Shown: positions 1 to 12,500, counted from the first letter of the stretch. The stretch: DNA of 34,051 nucleotides from Verrucomicrobiota bacterium (GCA_025361935.1 JANYJB010000074.1:1-34051); one strand, 5' to 3'. The notes: generated by a model from the letters alone, not told the origin. Made by a program: numbers and translations.

Positions 1-1
1 C

Positions 2-364
2 ATCACCCCGATGTTGGACCTGGCCTACGTGCTGCTCGTCATCTTCATCCTCATGTGCACCGCCTCGGTGCAGGGCATCAAGGTCAACCTGCCCAAGGCC
101 AGCACCGCCGCGCCCAGCCTCGTCAAACCCAAGACGAAATCCGTCACGATCAACAACGAGGGAAAAATCTTCCTCGATACTGTCCCCGTCTCGCTGGAGG
201 AACTGGAGCAACGCCTCAACCAGCAGAAGGCGCAGACGCCCGATTTCCCCGTCGTGATCCGCGGCGACAGCCTCACCCAGTATCAGGGCGTGATGGACGT
301 TTTGGACATCGTCGGACGCATCGGCATCACCCAGGTCGGCCTCGCCACCAAGCCCGCCAAGTGA
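2..364 (+). CDS. exbD: ExbD/TolR family biopolymer transport protein (5' end outside window)
   Basis: C-terminal part of an ExbD/TolR-type protein, the inner-membrane partner of ExbB that uses the proton-motive force to power TonB. The frame is open from the window edge. The residues before the first Met are I-T-P, giving ITPMLDLAYVLLVIFILM, which matches the conserved ExbD transmembrane start (xVTPMLDxxFxLLxFF) with the essential membrane Asp. The true start therefore lies upstream and the Met at 11 is internal. After the single membrane helix comes the usual periplasmic domain, including a KIFLDTVPVSLEELEQRL-type segment and a VVIRGD strand. It is followed after 22 bp by a TonB-like gene on the same strand, so they are very probably co-transcribed. 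An ExbB gene is expected just outside the window. Assigning it to ExbD rather than TolR rests on the adjacent TonB. Confidence 0.9.
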   Translation: MTPMLDLAYVLLVIFILMCTASVQGIKVNLPKASTAAPSLVKPKTKSVTINNEGKIFLDTVPVSLEELEQRLNQQKAQTPDFPVVIRGDSLTQYQGVMDVLDIVGRIGITQVGLATKPAK

Positions 365-386
365 CCCTCCGCCCGCAACCGCGCCC

Positions 387-1055
387 ATGAACGATCCCGC
401 CCAAAATTCCGACGGCCGCGCCTTCCAGCGGCGCCACTACATCCAGATGGTGGTGGTGGCGGTCGTGCTTGTTGGCGGCATTTTCACGGTCAAGGCCCTC
501 CTGAAAAAAGGCGGTTCCCCCCACAAGGCGCCGGAATTCACGATGGTGAAAATCCAACTGCCGCCGCCACCACCCCCTCCGCCGCCACCCCCGCCGGTCG
601 AGCAAAAGATGGTTGAGCAAACGCCGGTCGATCCGAAGGAGGAGAAGCCCGACGACCAGCCGCCCGCTCCCGCGCCTTCGCTTGGCACCGGCATCAAGGG
701 CGACGGTTCGGCCGACGGCTTTGGCATGGGTGGCTCTGGCGACGGCATGATCGGCGGTTCCGGTCGCAACGGCAGTCGCTTCGGTTGGTATGCCAATCAA
801 GTCACCAGCAAGATCGAGGACGCGCTGCGCAAAAATCCCCGCACGCGCGACGCCAGTTTCCGCGTCGTCGCCCGCATCTGGCCCGATGCCACCGGACGCA
901 TCCGCCGTGTTTCTCTCCAAGGCTCCACGGGCGATCCCTCGATCGATGAACTGCTCAGGCGGGAAATTCTTACCGGCCTCCAACTTCAGGAGCCGCCGCC
1001 CGCCGGCATGCCCACGCCCATCGTGATGCGCCTCACCGGCCGTCGCCCTCTTTAA
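387..1055 (+). CDS. tonB: TonB-like energy transducer
   Basis: 222-residue protein with the TonB layout. It has a short cytoplasmic N-terminus, one membrane helix at about residues 21-38 (MVVVAVVLVGGIFTVKALL), then an uninterrupted run of 12 prolines at about 59-70 followed by a charged Pro-rich spacer. A Gly-rich linker comes next (about 98-130), and then a C-terminal TonB-type domain (about 135-222) with YANQVTSKIEDALRKNP and a V-x-R-I-W-P-D-A-x-G-R-I strand. TonB carries ExbB/ExbD energy to outer-membrane proteins. The next gene starts 18 bp downstream. No Shine-Dalgarno sequence precedes the ATG. The C-terminal domain is short and divergent, so the class is clear but the outer-membrane client cannot be named. 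Confidence 0.85.
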   Translation: MNDPAQNSDGRAFQRRHYIQMVVVAVVLVGGIFTVKALLKKGGSPHKAPEFTMVKIQLPPPPPPPPPPPPVEQKMVEQTPVDPKEEKPDDQPPAPAPSLGTGIKGDGSADGFGMGGSGDGMIGGSGRNGSRFGWYANQVTSKIEDALRKNPRTRDASFRVVARIWPDATGRIRRVSLQGSTGDPSIDELLRREILTGLQLQEPPPAGMPTPIVMRLTGRRPL

Positions 1056-1073
1056 CTTTTAAAGCCACCATCT

Positions 1074-2858
1074 ATGTCTCACGTCGCATTCGTTTCCCGC
1101 CGCCGACTTCTTCCATTGCTCGTCTCTGCCTGTTGCGCCTCCGTCGCGCTTGTCGGTCATGCCGCCGATGCGCCCGCAGCGCCGGCGGCTCCCGTTGCGG
1201 CGCTGCCCGCGGCCTCTTCGCCCAACGCGACGATCAACCTCATCCGCCTCATGGCGGAGCGCGGTCTCTTGCCCGTTGCCGATGCGGAAAAACTCATCGC
1301 TCAGGCCGAAGCCGAGGCCATGCAAGCCCGCACCGCGATCGCCGCGGCGGCCGCCCAGCCCGCAGCCGCTCCGGTGGCTGACGATACCGTTCGCGTTACT
1401 TATATTCCAGGCAACGTCCGCCGCCAGATGGTCGAGGAAGTGCGTCAGGAAGTGATGTCGCAGGCGGTCGAGGAAAACTGGGCCGCCCCGCGCACCCTGC
1501 CCGAATGGGTGGCGCGTTGGAGATTTATGGGCGACATCCGCGTGCGTTACGAAGGCATCACCTATCCCTCGGGCAACGCCACCGGCCTGAACAGCAATTT
1601 CTGGAATTACAACGCGATCAACACCTCCTCCGCGCCCTATGATGTCACGGGCGCGGCTAATCCCTCTATTCTCAACGCCGATCAGGATCGCGACCGCACG
1701 CGCTTCCGCGTCCGTTTTGGCGCCGAGATTGATTTGGAGGAAGGTTTCACCAGCGGCGTGCGCCTCGCCACGGGAGAAAGCAATTCTCCTGTATCGCAAA
1801 ACCAAAGCTTCGGCGCGGCCGGCGCGGGGCAGGGTGGCAATTTCTCAAAATACTCCATCTGGCTGGATCGCGGTTTCATCAAATACGAGAACACTTACGC
1901 CGCCTCCAACTGGTCGGTCACGATGGGCCGCTTCGAAAATCCCTTCTTCAGCACGACCATGCTCTGGGCCAGCGACCTTGGCTTCGACGGACTCGTCTTC
2001 CAGGGCCGCATGCAGCCCGGCGAAGAGCGCACGTTCCGTCCCTTTTTAACACTCGGCATGTTTCCCGTCTTCAACACCGACCTGAACTTCGCCTCCACTA
2101 ATCCCAACAAGTTCAAAAGCACCGACAAGTGGCTGACCGCCGCCCAGCTCGGCTACGAATGGACGATCAACAAGGACTTCAGCGCCAAGGCTGCCATTGC
2201 CCTCTACGATTTCCAAAACATCGAAGGCCAGCTATCCGATGCCTACACACCGATTCTCGCCTCCGACGCAGGGAGCACGGATTCCACGCGGCCGACCTTC
2301 TCTCAAAAGGGCAACACCTACATGGCCCTGCGCAACATCACGCCCGACGCGAGCAATGGCTTCGGCACCACCAACCAATACCAGTATTTCGGTCTCGCCA
2401 CGCCGTTCCGTGATGTAGTCCTCACCGGCCGCCTCGACTACAACCACTTCGATCCCGTGCAGATTTCCCTCATCGGCGAAGTGGTGCAAAACGTCGCCTT
2501 CAAACAAGACGCCATCAACACCAAGGCGGTCAACAACCTCAGCAAGTCCGGCAGTTTTGAGGGCGGAGATATCGGAGGCATTCTCAATCTCCAGGTTGGC
2601 TACCCCGTTCTCGACAAACGCTGGGATTGGAACGTCGCCATCGGTTACCGCTATGTCGAGTCCGACGCCGTTGTGGACGGCTTCACCGATTCCGACTTTG
2701 GCGGCGGCGGGACCAATCTCAAGGGCTATACCCTCGGCGGCAACCTCGCGCTCTCCCACCGCGTGTGGTTTGGCCTCAAACTCATGGCCGCCGACAGCAT
2801 CGCCGGTCCCGCCTACAAAAACGACATTCTCCAACTCGACTTCAACGGCCGCTTCTAA
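1074..2858 (+). CDS. Putative outer-membrane beta-barrel porin
   Basis: 594-residue secreted protein. It has a signal peptide (RRRLLPLLVSACCASVALVGHA, cleavage near residue 30) and a short Ala/Pro stretch. A helical segment follows (NLIRLMAERGLLPVADAEKLI, about residues 54-74, then more helix to about 90). After a second helical stretch (EEVRQEVMSQAVEE, about 121-135) comes a long region of alternating polar and aromatic strands typical of an outer-membrane barrel (about residues 150-594). It ends in LQLDFNGRF, with the C-terminal Phe and alternating hydrophobics expected of a BAM recognition signal. The pattern resembles families annotated simply as 'putative porin'; substrate is unknown. 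It lies 18 bp after tonB and 2 bp before the coiled-coil gene, placing it firmly in the operon. It lacks POTRA domains and does not look like a TpsB/FhaC transporter. It also lacks an obvious plug domain, so it is not a classical TonB-dependent receptor. Confidence 0.8.
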   Translation: MSHVAFVSRRRLLPLLVSACCASVALVGHAADAPAAPAAPVAALPAASSPNATINLIRLMAERGLLPVADAEKLIAQAEAEAMQARTAIAAAAAQPAAAPVADDTVRVTYIPGNVRRQMVEEVRQEVMSQAVEENWAAPRTLPEWVARWRFMGDIRVRYEGITYPSGNATGLNSNFWNYNAINTSSAPYDVTGAANPSILNADQDRDRTRFRVRFGAEIDLEEGFTSGVRLATGESNSPVSQNQSFGAAGAGQGGNFSKYSIWLDRGFIKYENTYAASNWSVTMGRFENPFFSTTMLWASDLGFDGLVFQGRMQPGEERTFRPFLTLGMFPVFNTDLNFASTNPNKFKSTDKWLTAAQLGYEWTINKDFSAKAAIALYDFQNIEGQLSDAYTPILASDAGSTDSTRPTFSQKGNTYMALRNITPDASNGFGTTNQYQYFGLATPFRDVVLTGRLDYNHFDPVQISLIGEVVQNVAFKQDAINTKAVNNLSKSGSFEGGDIGGILNLQVGYPVLDKRWDWNVAIGYRYVESDAVVDGFTDSDFGGGGTNLKGYTLGGNLALSHRVWFGLKLMAADSIAGPAYKNDILQLDFNGRF

Positions 2859-2860
2859 CC

Positions 2861-3496
2861 ATGAACCGCTCACTCCTTTCCCTCCTCGCCGTCGCCGCCC
2901 TTGTGCTCGGCCTCAACTCCCCGCTTGTCGCCGCCGAAGCCGAAAACGCCGAGACCCGTCTGCGCGAAAACCTCAAGGCCTCATTGCTCCAGTTGCGCAG
3001 CGCTCAGAACGAACTTGCCGCCGCCCAGTCCGCCCAAAATGCGCTCACCGAGGAGAAAAAGACCCTCACCGCCCAGAACGACGCGCTGAAAAAACAGGCG
3101 ATTGCCGACCACCTCGAATCCGACAAAGCCATCGCCGAGCTCAAGGCCACCAACGCCGATCAGGTTAAAGAAATCGCCCGGCTCAATGACACGCTTGCGA
3201 AAACCAAGGCCGCCTTCGAGCAGGCCGCCGCGCTCGCCCGCGCCAAGGAAACCGAACGCGCCCGGCTCGCCTCCGAACTCATCGTCTCAAACCGCCGCGC
3301 CGACGACCTCCACGTAAAGAACGTCGCGCTCTGCAAACTCGGCGGCGAAATCTTGGTGCGCTTCGAGAAGTTCGGCATCGGCGACGCCATCGGCGCCCGC
3401 GAGCCGTTCGTCGGCCTCACCCGCGTCAAACTTGAGAACCTCGTCCAGGACTACGGCGACAAGCTCGCCGAGCAGCGCGACGTCGCCACACCCTGA
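2861..3496 (+). CDS. Secreted coiled-coil protein of unknown function
   Basis: 211-residue protein. The ATG at 2861 starts a clear signal peptide (MNRSLLSLLAVAALVLGLNSPLVAAEA) 2 bp after the porin stop; the frame stays open upstream of it only by chance overlap with the porin gene. Residues about 28-150 are an Ala/Glu/Lys-rich heptad region (coiled coil) rich in QLRSAQNELAAAQ-type repeats. A short conserved-looking module follows (about 155-211) with CKLGGEILVRFEKFGIGD and AREPFVGLTRVKLENLVQDYGDKL. I do not recognise a named family. It should be periplasmic, and its position between a porin and a giant exoprotein suggests an accessory role (chaperone, spacer or tether) for one of them. That role is inference from context only. 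Confidence 0.75.
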   Translation: MNRSLLSLLAVAALVLGLNSPLVAAEAENAETRLRENLKASLLQLRSAQNELAAAQSAQNALTEEKKTLTAQNDALKKQAIADHLESDKAIAELKATNADQVKEIARLNDTLAKTKAAFEQAAALARAKETERARLASELIVSNRRADDLHVKNVALCKLGGEILVRFEKFGIGDAIGAREPFVGLTRVKLENLVQDYGDKLAEQRDVATP

Positions 3497-3525
3497 TTTT
3501 TAATCTGCCGATCCGCCGACCGACC

Positions 3526-6500
3526 ATGACCATGAGAGCGCAACCCGTTTCCCTCCGATCCTTCGCTTGGCGGGGTTTTCTGGCGACGCTCATGCTGGCG
3601 ACCACCGGTCCTGCCGCCGGTGCGGCCGGTCTTCTGCGGGTTGGCGGCGGCACGTCCTCATCGTCTTCGACCGCGCCCGCCAACTCGGCGGTGACCGCCG
3701 CGCAGGCCGCCGCCCTCGCTCAGCGCGCTCAAGCCTCGCTCCTGCGCAGCAACACGGTGCAACAATCGTTGCAAGCCATGCAGGCCGCCGCCCGCGCCGC
3801 CGCCCAGGCCGCCACGAGCAGCGTGCCCGACGGACTTGGCGTCGGCGGCCTTCAGGTTGCAACGGGAGTGCCGGCAGATCTTTCAAACGTTCTCCCCGCC
3901 GAGAACGCCACGCTTTGGCAAGGCGCGCAGTTGCCTACCGAAACCAGTTCGGGCGGGAAAGTTGACGTCAACATTAAGCAGACGGCGCAGCAGGCGCTCC
4001 TGACCTGGCAGACCTTCAACATCGGCAAGAACACCACGCTGACCTACGACCAGAGCGCCGGCGGTTCCAACACGAGCCAATGGGTCGTCTTCAACAAGAT
4101 CAACGATCCCTCCGGTAATCCCTCGCAGATTCTCGGTTCGATCAAGGCCACCGGGCAGGTCTATGTGATCAACCAGAACGGCATCATTTTCGGCGGCGCT
4201 TCGCAGGTGAACACCCACACACTCGTGGCCTCGGCGCTGCCGATCAACGACAACCTCGTCTCACGGGGTCTGCTCAACAACCCGGACGCTCAGTTTTTAT
4301 TTTCCGCTTTGTCTCTTCCCGCCGGCAGCACAGGTCCCACGCCCGCATTCATCGCGCCAATGGCAAACACTGGCGACGGGCATTCAGGGGATGTTGTTAT
4401 CCAGGCGGGAGCACAGATAACCAGTCCCACCAATGCAGACCATGTAGGCGGGCGCATCGCCCTGATTGGGGCCAACGTGACCAACGACGGCACGCTTTCC
4501 ACGCCCGACGGGCAGGCCATCCTCGCCGCCGGACTTCAGGTCGGGTTTCAAGCCCACAGCATCACGGACGCTTCCTTGCGCGGCCTTGATGTTTATGTGG
4601 GAGCGGTGGCCGATCCTGCTTCCAGTGATCTTGTCTATGCCGGAACTGCCACCAATTCCGGGGTGATCGAAGCCCCGCGTTCAGATGTAACGATAGTGGG
4701 GAAAAATGTGAACCAATTGGGGGTTATCAACAGCAGCACATCCACCGCATTAAATGGGCGAATCGACTTGTTGGCCGAGTATGATGCCGAGAGCAGCGCG
4801 GGGCGAACTTCCGCGAATCTGTTTCTATCCCATGACACCGGCTTGGTCACTTTTGGAGGAAGCAGTGCGACTTTGATTTTACCGGAGCTGGACACCACAA
4901 GCCGGGTGGTCGGCACACAACTCAGTCTGCCATCCCAAATCAATGTCCGTGGTCTTGGCATTTATTTGGAGGATCAGGCGACGGTCTTCGCCCCCAGCGC
5001 ACAGGTGCAGTTTGATGCCGGACGGTGGGAAACGTTGGAATCAAACTCGCTGCGGCTTGCCGGTATTTTTGCCCATACCGCCGGACAAATTTACCTGGGA
5101 AACAACGCCCTGATCGATGTCGCCGGCTCATCCGGGGTGAGCGCCAATGTGTCGGAAAACTTTGTTGCGGTGCAATTGCGCGGATCCGAGCTCGCCGACG
5201 CGCCCCTCCAGCGAGACGGCGCGTTACGCGGTCAAACCGTGCTCATCGACCTTCGTCAGATCGGCGTTTTCAATGGCAAGGCCTGGGTGGGCACACCCGT
5301 GGCCGACGCTTCGGGATATGTAAATCTGGCAGATCACACCGTAGGGGAACTCACGATTTCCGGCGGTTCAGTGAACCTAACCGCAGGCGAAGCCGTGGTG
5401 ATAAATTCCGGGGCCACGGTCGACGTTTCGGGAGGATGGATCGACTATCAGGGAGGGCAGGTTTCCACGTCAAAAGTGATGTCGGGCGGACATATTTACG
5501 ACATCTCGCAGGCAACGCCCGACCGCGTTTACAGCGGCCTCTATACCGGCGTAAACACCGCCTATGAGGCTGGCTATATTCAGGGAGGTTCCGCCGGTGG
5601 AATTTCAATCAAGGCCGCATCCATGTCGCTGGATGGCGGGCTGCGTGGTGGTTCCGTCGCGGGTCCGCGCCAGATATCACGAAGCGATGTCCTTGCGACG
5701 ACGTTTGCCGGCAGCACGGTGCTGGCTACCGTGCAGTCCACCCTTGCCGCGCCCGCTTTAGGAAAACTATCGCTGACGTTCACCTCAGAACATCAAGATC
5801 CGACCACGCCGAATCCGCAGTATGTCCCCTATTCGCCGACGCCTCCCATAATTCGTTTGCAAGCGAACGGCACTCTGCCTGCGCCCGAGGCATTTGGGGT
5901 GGATTCCTCCGGAGTTCCGTTGTCCTTGAGCACGCCCCGCAAGGCTGAGATCGATCTTTCACCTTCGTTGTTTTCAGATCAAGGATTCGGTTCATTTACC
6001 ATCAACAACAGCGATGGAGATGTCTTCATTCCAGCGGGCACTTCCCTCAAGTTGGCGGCGGGAGCTTCATTGGATATATTGGCGGGCAACCTTTCCATTG
6101 ACGGGTCAATTTACGCGCCCGGCGGGAAACTTGGATTTACGGTGTATGATTTTTCCCCGACTTCCTCGCTTTACAGTAATACGACCGGCAGCTCAGTCAC
6201 TCCGGCGGCCGATCCCGCGCGCGGCTTGTTTTCGTTGGGCGCGGGATCGATTCTCAGCACGGCTGGATTGGTCGTAGATGAGCGTGTTGGCGGGAGGGAT
6301 GTGTCGTCTCAATTCACCAAAGGAGGCTCCATTCTGATTGATGCCTATGATGCAACGTTGGTCGATGGAAGTCGTCTCGATGTGTCGGGCGGAGGAAGTG
6401 TTTCCGCATCCGGCAAGGTCAGTTATAGGAACGGAGGGGGGATTGATGTGCGTGGGGGCCGAGATCCCAAGCTGAACTCACTGATTGGCGGACGTCTGGA

Positions 6501-9500
6501 CTTGGGCGCGGGATATATATCGGGCACCGGCTTCAGTGGTTTCTCGGGTGCCACGGGCGGGCAGTTGAGCCTTCTGGCACCTCGCATCCGCGTCAGCGAT
6601 GATTCGACCGCAGCAAATGAGGACCTCTTGGTGGTTGCGCCGGATTTCTTTAACCAAGGAGGGTTTGGCAGCTTTACTTTGAAAGGTCGGGGAACGGCCA
6701 CCGGCGACCCTGGCATTTATCTGCCCGGGTTTGAAATTGCCGGACAAACCCGGATTTCCCCCACAGCGCAAGGTCTGCTGGCCAATGTCACCCGGCAGGG
6801 ATTCACCCTTGAGCGTATCGTTAATCCCGGGACAATTCCGCAAACGCAACGCACGCCGGTGAGTGTGTCTTTCAGCGCGTCGGGGTTGCGCGAATATTTC
6901 GACCAAAATATCCTGATCGTCCGCGGCGATCTGGTCATGGGAAGCGGCGCCGTCATTAAGACCGACCCCAAGGCGTCCGTATCGTTGAGTGGTGACACGG
7001 TTTCCGTAAAGGGATCGGTCTACGCGCCAGCGGGACAGATTGTGATTACCGGCGGGGGCAATTCGAATTTGTTGTTCAACAGTCCCGATCAGGCCTTGCC
7101 CACGGTTGAAATTGATTCCGCCAGCGTCTTGTCGGTGGCTGGCACCACCCTTGCGCAGTTCACGCCCAATGCTAACGGAACACGCATGGGCTCGTCCGTT
7201 CTAGGGAGCAAGCAGACGGCGGGTTACCTGATCGGCGATGTATTGAACGGCGGCACTATTTCGGTTGCAGGTAACATCGTCGCCAAATCGGGAGCGGTCT
7301 TGGATGTTTCCGGAGCCACTGACGTGTTGGACAAACTCCCTGCCTATACTTCACTTGATGCGACAGGGATGGGGTTGCTTTCCTCGCGACCGGTTGCCAC
7401 TCGGATCGACAGCAACGGCGGCACGATCACGCTTACCGGCAAGCAAGAACTGTTCACCGATGCCACCCTCAAGGGGGCGGCCGGCGGTTCGAAGGCGACG
7501 GGAGGCTCCTTGGTGGTTTCCTCCGAACGGTTTGTTCCTGCGGGATCAAGCATCGTGCCGTCATCCTTGGACATTCGCCTGACGGTCACGCAAAACACTC
7601 CGGCATTTGTGGCCGCCCAAGACGTTTTCACCATCGGGAAAAGCGTTTTGGATACGAACGGCAATGCGCTCGCAGGGCAGGGATATCTGACCGCCGATGC
7701 TTTACAAGCTGGCGGCTTTGACCGGTTGACCTTGAAGGGGACGGTGGAGTTTTCCGGCGATGTGACGCTTAGCGCGGGGCAAAGCCTCACCCTGTCCGAC
7801 AACGGTGTGCTTTATGCCGGCGGCCAAGTCCATTTGATGGCGCCTTATGTGCAGCTTGGCACCGCTCTCCAGCCGCCGCAACAGCAGCAGGGGGTGTCCC
7901 CTTTTATAGCGCCGCCTACTCATGGCGGTGGTGTTCTCTCGGTGGATGCCAACTTGATAGACTTCGGATACCTGTCGCTTCAGAACGTAGGCTTGGCGCA
8001 ATTTCACGCGGATGGCGGTGATATTCGTGGTGACGGCGTTTTGGATGTGGCGGGACGCATCGAGCTGCGCGCCGGCCAGATTTACCCGCCGACCGCGACA
8101 ACGTTCACCATTTCGGCCCACGACTATTCCTTGAACGGTTCAATTTCCGAGGGGGCTGTTGCCATCATCGGCTCGGGCGAGCGTCAGACACCCTACTCGG
8201 CTGGCGGACAGCTTAATGTCTACGCCTCGATCATCGAGCAGGGCGGGGTGTTGCGCGCCCCGCTGGGGGGTATTGATTTGGGCTGGAATGGAACAGGCAC
8301 GGCGCCAGTCGATTTACTGACCGGCCAAGCTGTCGCCAGCACCGGGCAGCTGACACTTGGAGCTGCAAGCAAAACATCGGTGTCCGCCATCGATCCGCTT
8401 ACGGACAAAGGATTGGTCATTCCTTTTGGACTCAGCTCCGACGGCAAGACGTGGATTGATCCGTCCGGTCTGGATATCACTGTGAGCGGAGTCGCCGCCA
8501 AGACAGTGAATGTTTCAGCGAAAAACGTGAATGATCAGAAAGGGGCGGTGATAGACATCCGAGGTGGTGGCGATCTTTACGCTTATCAATGGGTTTCCGG
8601 GGTGGGCGGCACTCAGGACGTGCTCGCGTCGAACAAGAGCTTCGCGATCATCCCTGCCTATCAAGCCGATTACGCCCCCCTCGCGACATTTGGCTCCGGC
8701 TCGAAGCTAAATGGCGAAGCCGGCTACTTGAACGCCACCTTGGCTGTCGGCGATCAAGTCTATCTTGACGCCAGCAATGGACTTTCCGCGGGCTATTATA
8801 CCCTGTTGCCGGCCCGCTATGCCCTTTTGCCAGGAGCCTATCTGGTGACTCCGCAGAGCGGAACTCCCGTCGCCAAAGCGGTCGCCAATCCGGATGGCTC
8901 GTATGTGGTTTCCGGATTTCGCGCCAATGGGTTGAGCAAAACTCAGTCTGATCAACCGCTGTTTGGTTCCTTCGAGGTAGCGTCCGAATCGGTCGTGAGC
9001 AAGCGCGCCCAATACGAGGATTTTTACGCCAACACGTTTTTAAGGCAGAGTGCATTGGATCACGACGCAACGCCCGCTCGCCTGCCTGTTGATTCGGGGC
9101 AGTTGGTGCTCACCGCACCGGCGGGAGGCAGCATGAATCTGAAGGGAACGGTGCTGTCGCAGGCTTTGGATCCGAAGGGGCGCGGCGGATTGGTGGACAT
9201 AAGCAGCCCGGTGGACATCGTTATTGCCGGGGCCGAAGCCACTGCGGCACCGGAAGTCTTGGTTTTGAACGCGGCAGACCTCACTAATTTCGGAGCGGAC
9301 AGCCTGCTCATCGGTGGCATTCGTGATGCCAGTGGCACGAAGGTCGCAGTCACGACCAATCATATGCTCGTCGACAACTCCGGGGCGGGCTCCCAGTTGA
9401 AGGGCAGTGAGATCATTCTGGTCGCCAACCAAAGTCTCGTCTTTGCGGATGGCGCGGCCATTGAACAGACGGGTAATCCCGCTGCCTATGAAACCCTGTA

Positions 9501-12500
9501 TTTCGGCAATGCCGGACAGCTTGGAAGTGGGGATGGCGTGTTGTTGCGCATGACCGGCGACGAGTCCGCCAAGATTATCCGCAGCGGGGTCAGTTCATCG
9601 ACGGCTCCTTCCCTTGTGATAGGGGTCGGCGTGCATATCAGCGGGCTGAATCTGACACTGGATTCGACTTATGGCACATCGTTGGATGCGAGCGCCATTT
9701 TGTCCGGCAACGCCGTTTCGCTCAACAGCGGCCAGATCAGTCTTCTGCTCGACGGCGCAGGCACCGTCGGCTCCACGTCGGGACTGGTTCTTACGGGGGC
9801 GAGTCTGGCCAATATCCAGTCGGGCACGAACGCGCTTTCGCTTTTGAGCTACTCGTCGATTGATATTTACGGGCATGGTCAGGTCGGCGTGTTCGGCGTC
9901 GATGGCCGACCCGAGATCGCCAGTCTTGAGCTGCATGCGGCTGCTTTGCGCGGTTTCAATGCCGACGGAGGCCAAACGACTTTTGCGGCACGCAGCATCT
10001 TGATCGACAATGAGGCCGGCCGGACGGCCCCGACGACTATGTCGTCTTCGTCCGGCACGCTTATGTTTCAAGCCGAGACTCTTCAGCTTGGTGCCAATAA
10101 CGTGGCTGTGAATCAATACGACAGTCTTGAGATGCAGGCGTCCGATGGGGTTTTTATCAGCGGAACCGGTGTGTTGATTCAGCAAGGAACACTGAGCATC
10201 AAGACCCCCTTGATCACTGCGGCGACGGCTTCGAGCTATGATTTTACCGCCAGTGACTCTGTCAACCTACTGGCTTCAACCGGTGCGACTGAATCCACGT
10301 TGACCGGCGGATTGGGGGCGCGCGTGAGTTTCGCCGGTGCCAGCATCAACGACCAGACCAAGATTTCGTTGCCGAGCGGGCAGATCGCGCTTCATGCCAC
10401 CACAGGAGATGTGGTGATCGGCGGTGTGATCGATGTGTCCGGCACGGTCCGGCATTTCTATGATCTCGACAAATTCACCGGAGGCGGGCTGATCCAGACG
10501 ATTTCCGACACCGGCTCGGTCAACGTGACTTCATCCGCTTCGCTTCTGCTCGCCGCACAGGCGGGCGCGGGAAATGCGGGGACGCTTTCGGTCAACGCGC
10601 CCGCCGGTTCATTGTCCTTGAACGGCGTTTTGACGGGCCAAGGTGGCACGGGCGGCTATGGAGGAATTTTCTTTCTGGACGTCGGCTCCCTTTCTTCTCT
10701 CGGCACACTCGACGCACGGCTCAATGCCGACGGCTTCATGCAGTCGCGTTCCATACGGGTTCGCAGCGGCGATGTGCTCTTGGACGGACTGGCCGCCTCG
10801 CATATCTACAATTTATCGACAGACACGGGAGCGATCACCATGACCGGGCGCATCGACGCCACTGGGGAAACCGGTGGCCAAGTGGTGCTGGCCGCGAATC
10901 GCGGAGTCACGTTGGCGTTCGGGTCTGAAATCACGGTGGCGGCTCAGAAATTCGACTCCGCCGGAAAGGGAGGAACCATCTCGATCGAAACCCGTGGCGA
11001 CGGTGGTTCAGTCATCGACCTTCAGCCTGGGGCGACCTTGGATCTTTCGGTCGCCGCCAACACGCCGACGAGCGCCGCTGACGGCAAGTTTACCGGGCAG
11101 CTCCATTTGAGGGCTCCTCAAAATGCGATCCAGACCGATCTTTCGATCAATCCCCTGGCCTCCGACATCATCGGGGCGTCCGCAATTCTCGTGGAAGGCT
11201 ATCGGGTGTTTACACCTGCGGGAGGCTTGATTGATGGCGTGGAAGCGGCTGTTTCCCAGAATGCGAACAGATTTACGGCCAACACGGGTGATATTTCAAC
11301 CACTGGCACTATGATGAACCGGTTGTTTTCAACCAACCAGTCTTTGGTCCCCGTGGTAAGTGTCATCCCTGGTGCGGAGATAGCGAATGCCAACACGACA
11401 CTTACCCTGCTGGGCGTAAAGTTAAACACAAGTGGGTCAAGTGGCTTGACCGTCGCTGCGGGCGTTCCTCTCACCTTCCCGGCCGGCACGCTGGGCAACA
11501 ATAAAATCAAAGCCACCGCCGCCGGGACCCTGTCAGCGGCGGATGGCACAGTCACGAAAACCACGGCCAATGCCATTTTCGCCGTGCCGGCGGGCTCCGT
11601 GCTAACCCTTGCTAGTTCTGGAACCGTTTCCTTCAGCTCCGGTTCAGGCGGGGGGGGTGCGGTCATCGTGCCCGCTCAAAGCGGCTTTACCTCTGTCGGC
11701 TCCACCACATTAACGCCTTCGGGCCCCGGTGGAGCGGTTCAACTCACCACCAGCGGTTCAAGCAGCCTGACCTTTCTGGCTGGGGCCACGCTTGCATTGC
11801 CGAGCGGAACGCCCGGCAACAACAAGATCACCTCCACGGTAGGCGGGGTCATCACGTTGCCCGACGGCACGGTCGGAACGTTGATCGCCAACACGCCCAC
11901 GGTGATCACACCGGGCAGCGCGATCAATTTTACCCTCGGTGGCACGCTGGCATTTGCCTCCGGTGGAGCCGGGGGGCCTATTCCTGTGGTGCTCCCGATT
12001 GCTGGGACGATCACGTTGGCCGGAGCGGCCACGGTCAGCACGTCCACCAATGCGCTCACCCTTAACAAAACCTGGGATCTCTCGACCTACCGCTTCGGCC
12101 TTCAAAATGTTCCGGGCGTGCTGACGCTTCGTGCGGCCGGTGACCTCGTTTTCAACTTTGGCGCGAGCCTGAGCGATGGATTCGCTCCGACGGCCAACAC
12201 AACGACGGCGCTCTGGCAGGCCCCGCTGATGACGGCAGGCAGCCGATCATGGTCTTATCGATTGGTATCCGGCGCGGATTTCCAGTCCGCCGATTACCGT
12301 TCGGTCCTGCAATTATCAACGCTCCCGACCGGCGCCGGATCGGTGCTTTTGGGCAAGGGTGCACCTGCGCTGCCGACAGCCACCGCTTCGGCCACAAGCC
12401 AGTCGATCATACCGACTTACTATCAGGTCATCCGCACCGGCACAGGTGACATCGACATAGTATCGGGCCGCGACGTGCAGTTGCTCAATTCCCTCGCCAC

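Noticed and set aside
579-600. Proline-codon run in tonB as a CRISPR-like or microsatellite repeat
   Set aside because: It simply encodes the Pro-rich periplasmic spacer typical of TonB proteins.
1074-2858. Porin as a TpsB/FhaC-type partner of the giant exoprotein, or as a TonB-dependent receptor
   Set aside because: No POTRA domain and no recognisable plug or TonB box; it looks like a plain barrel porin with short N-terminal helices.
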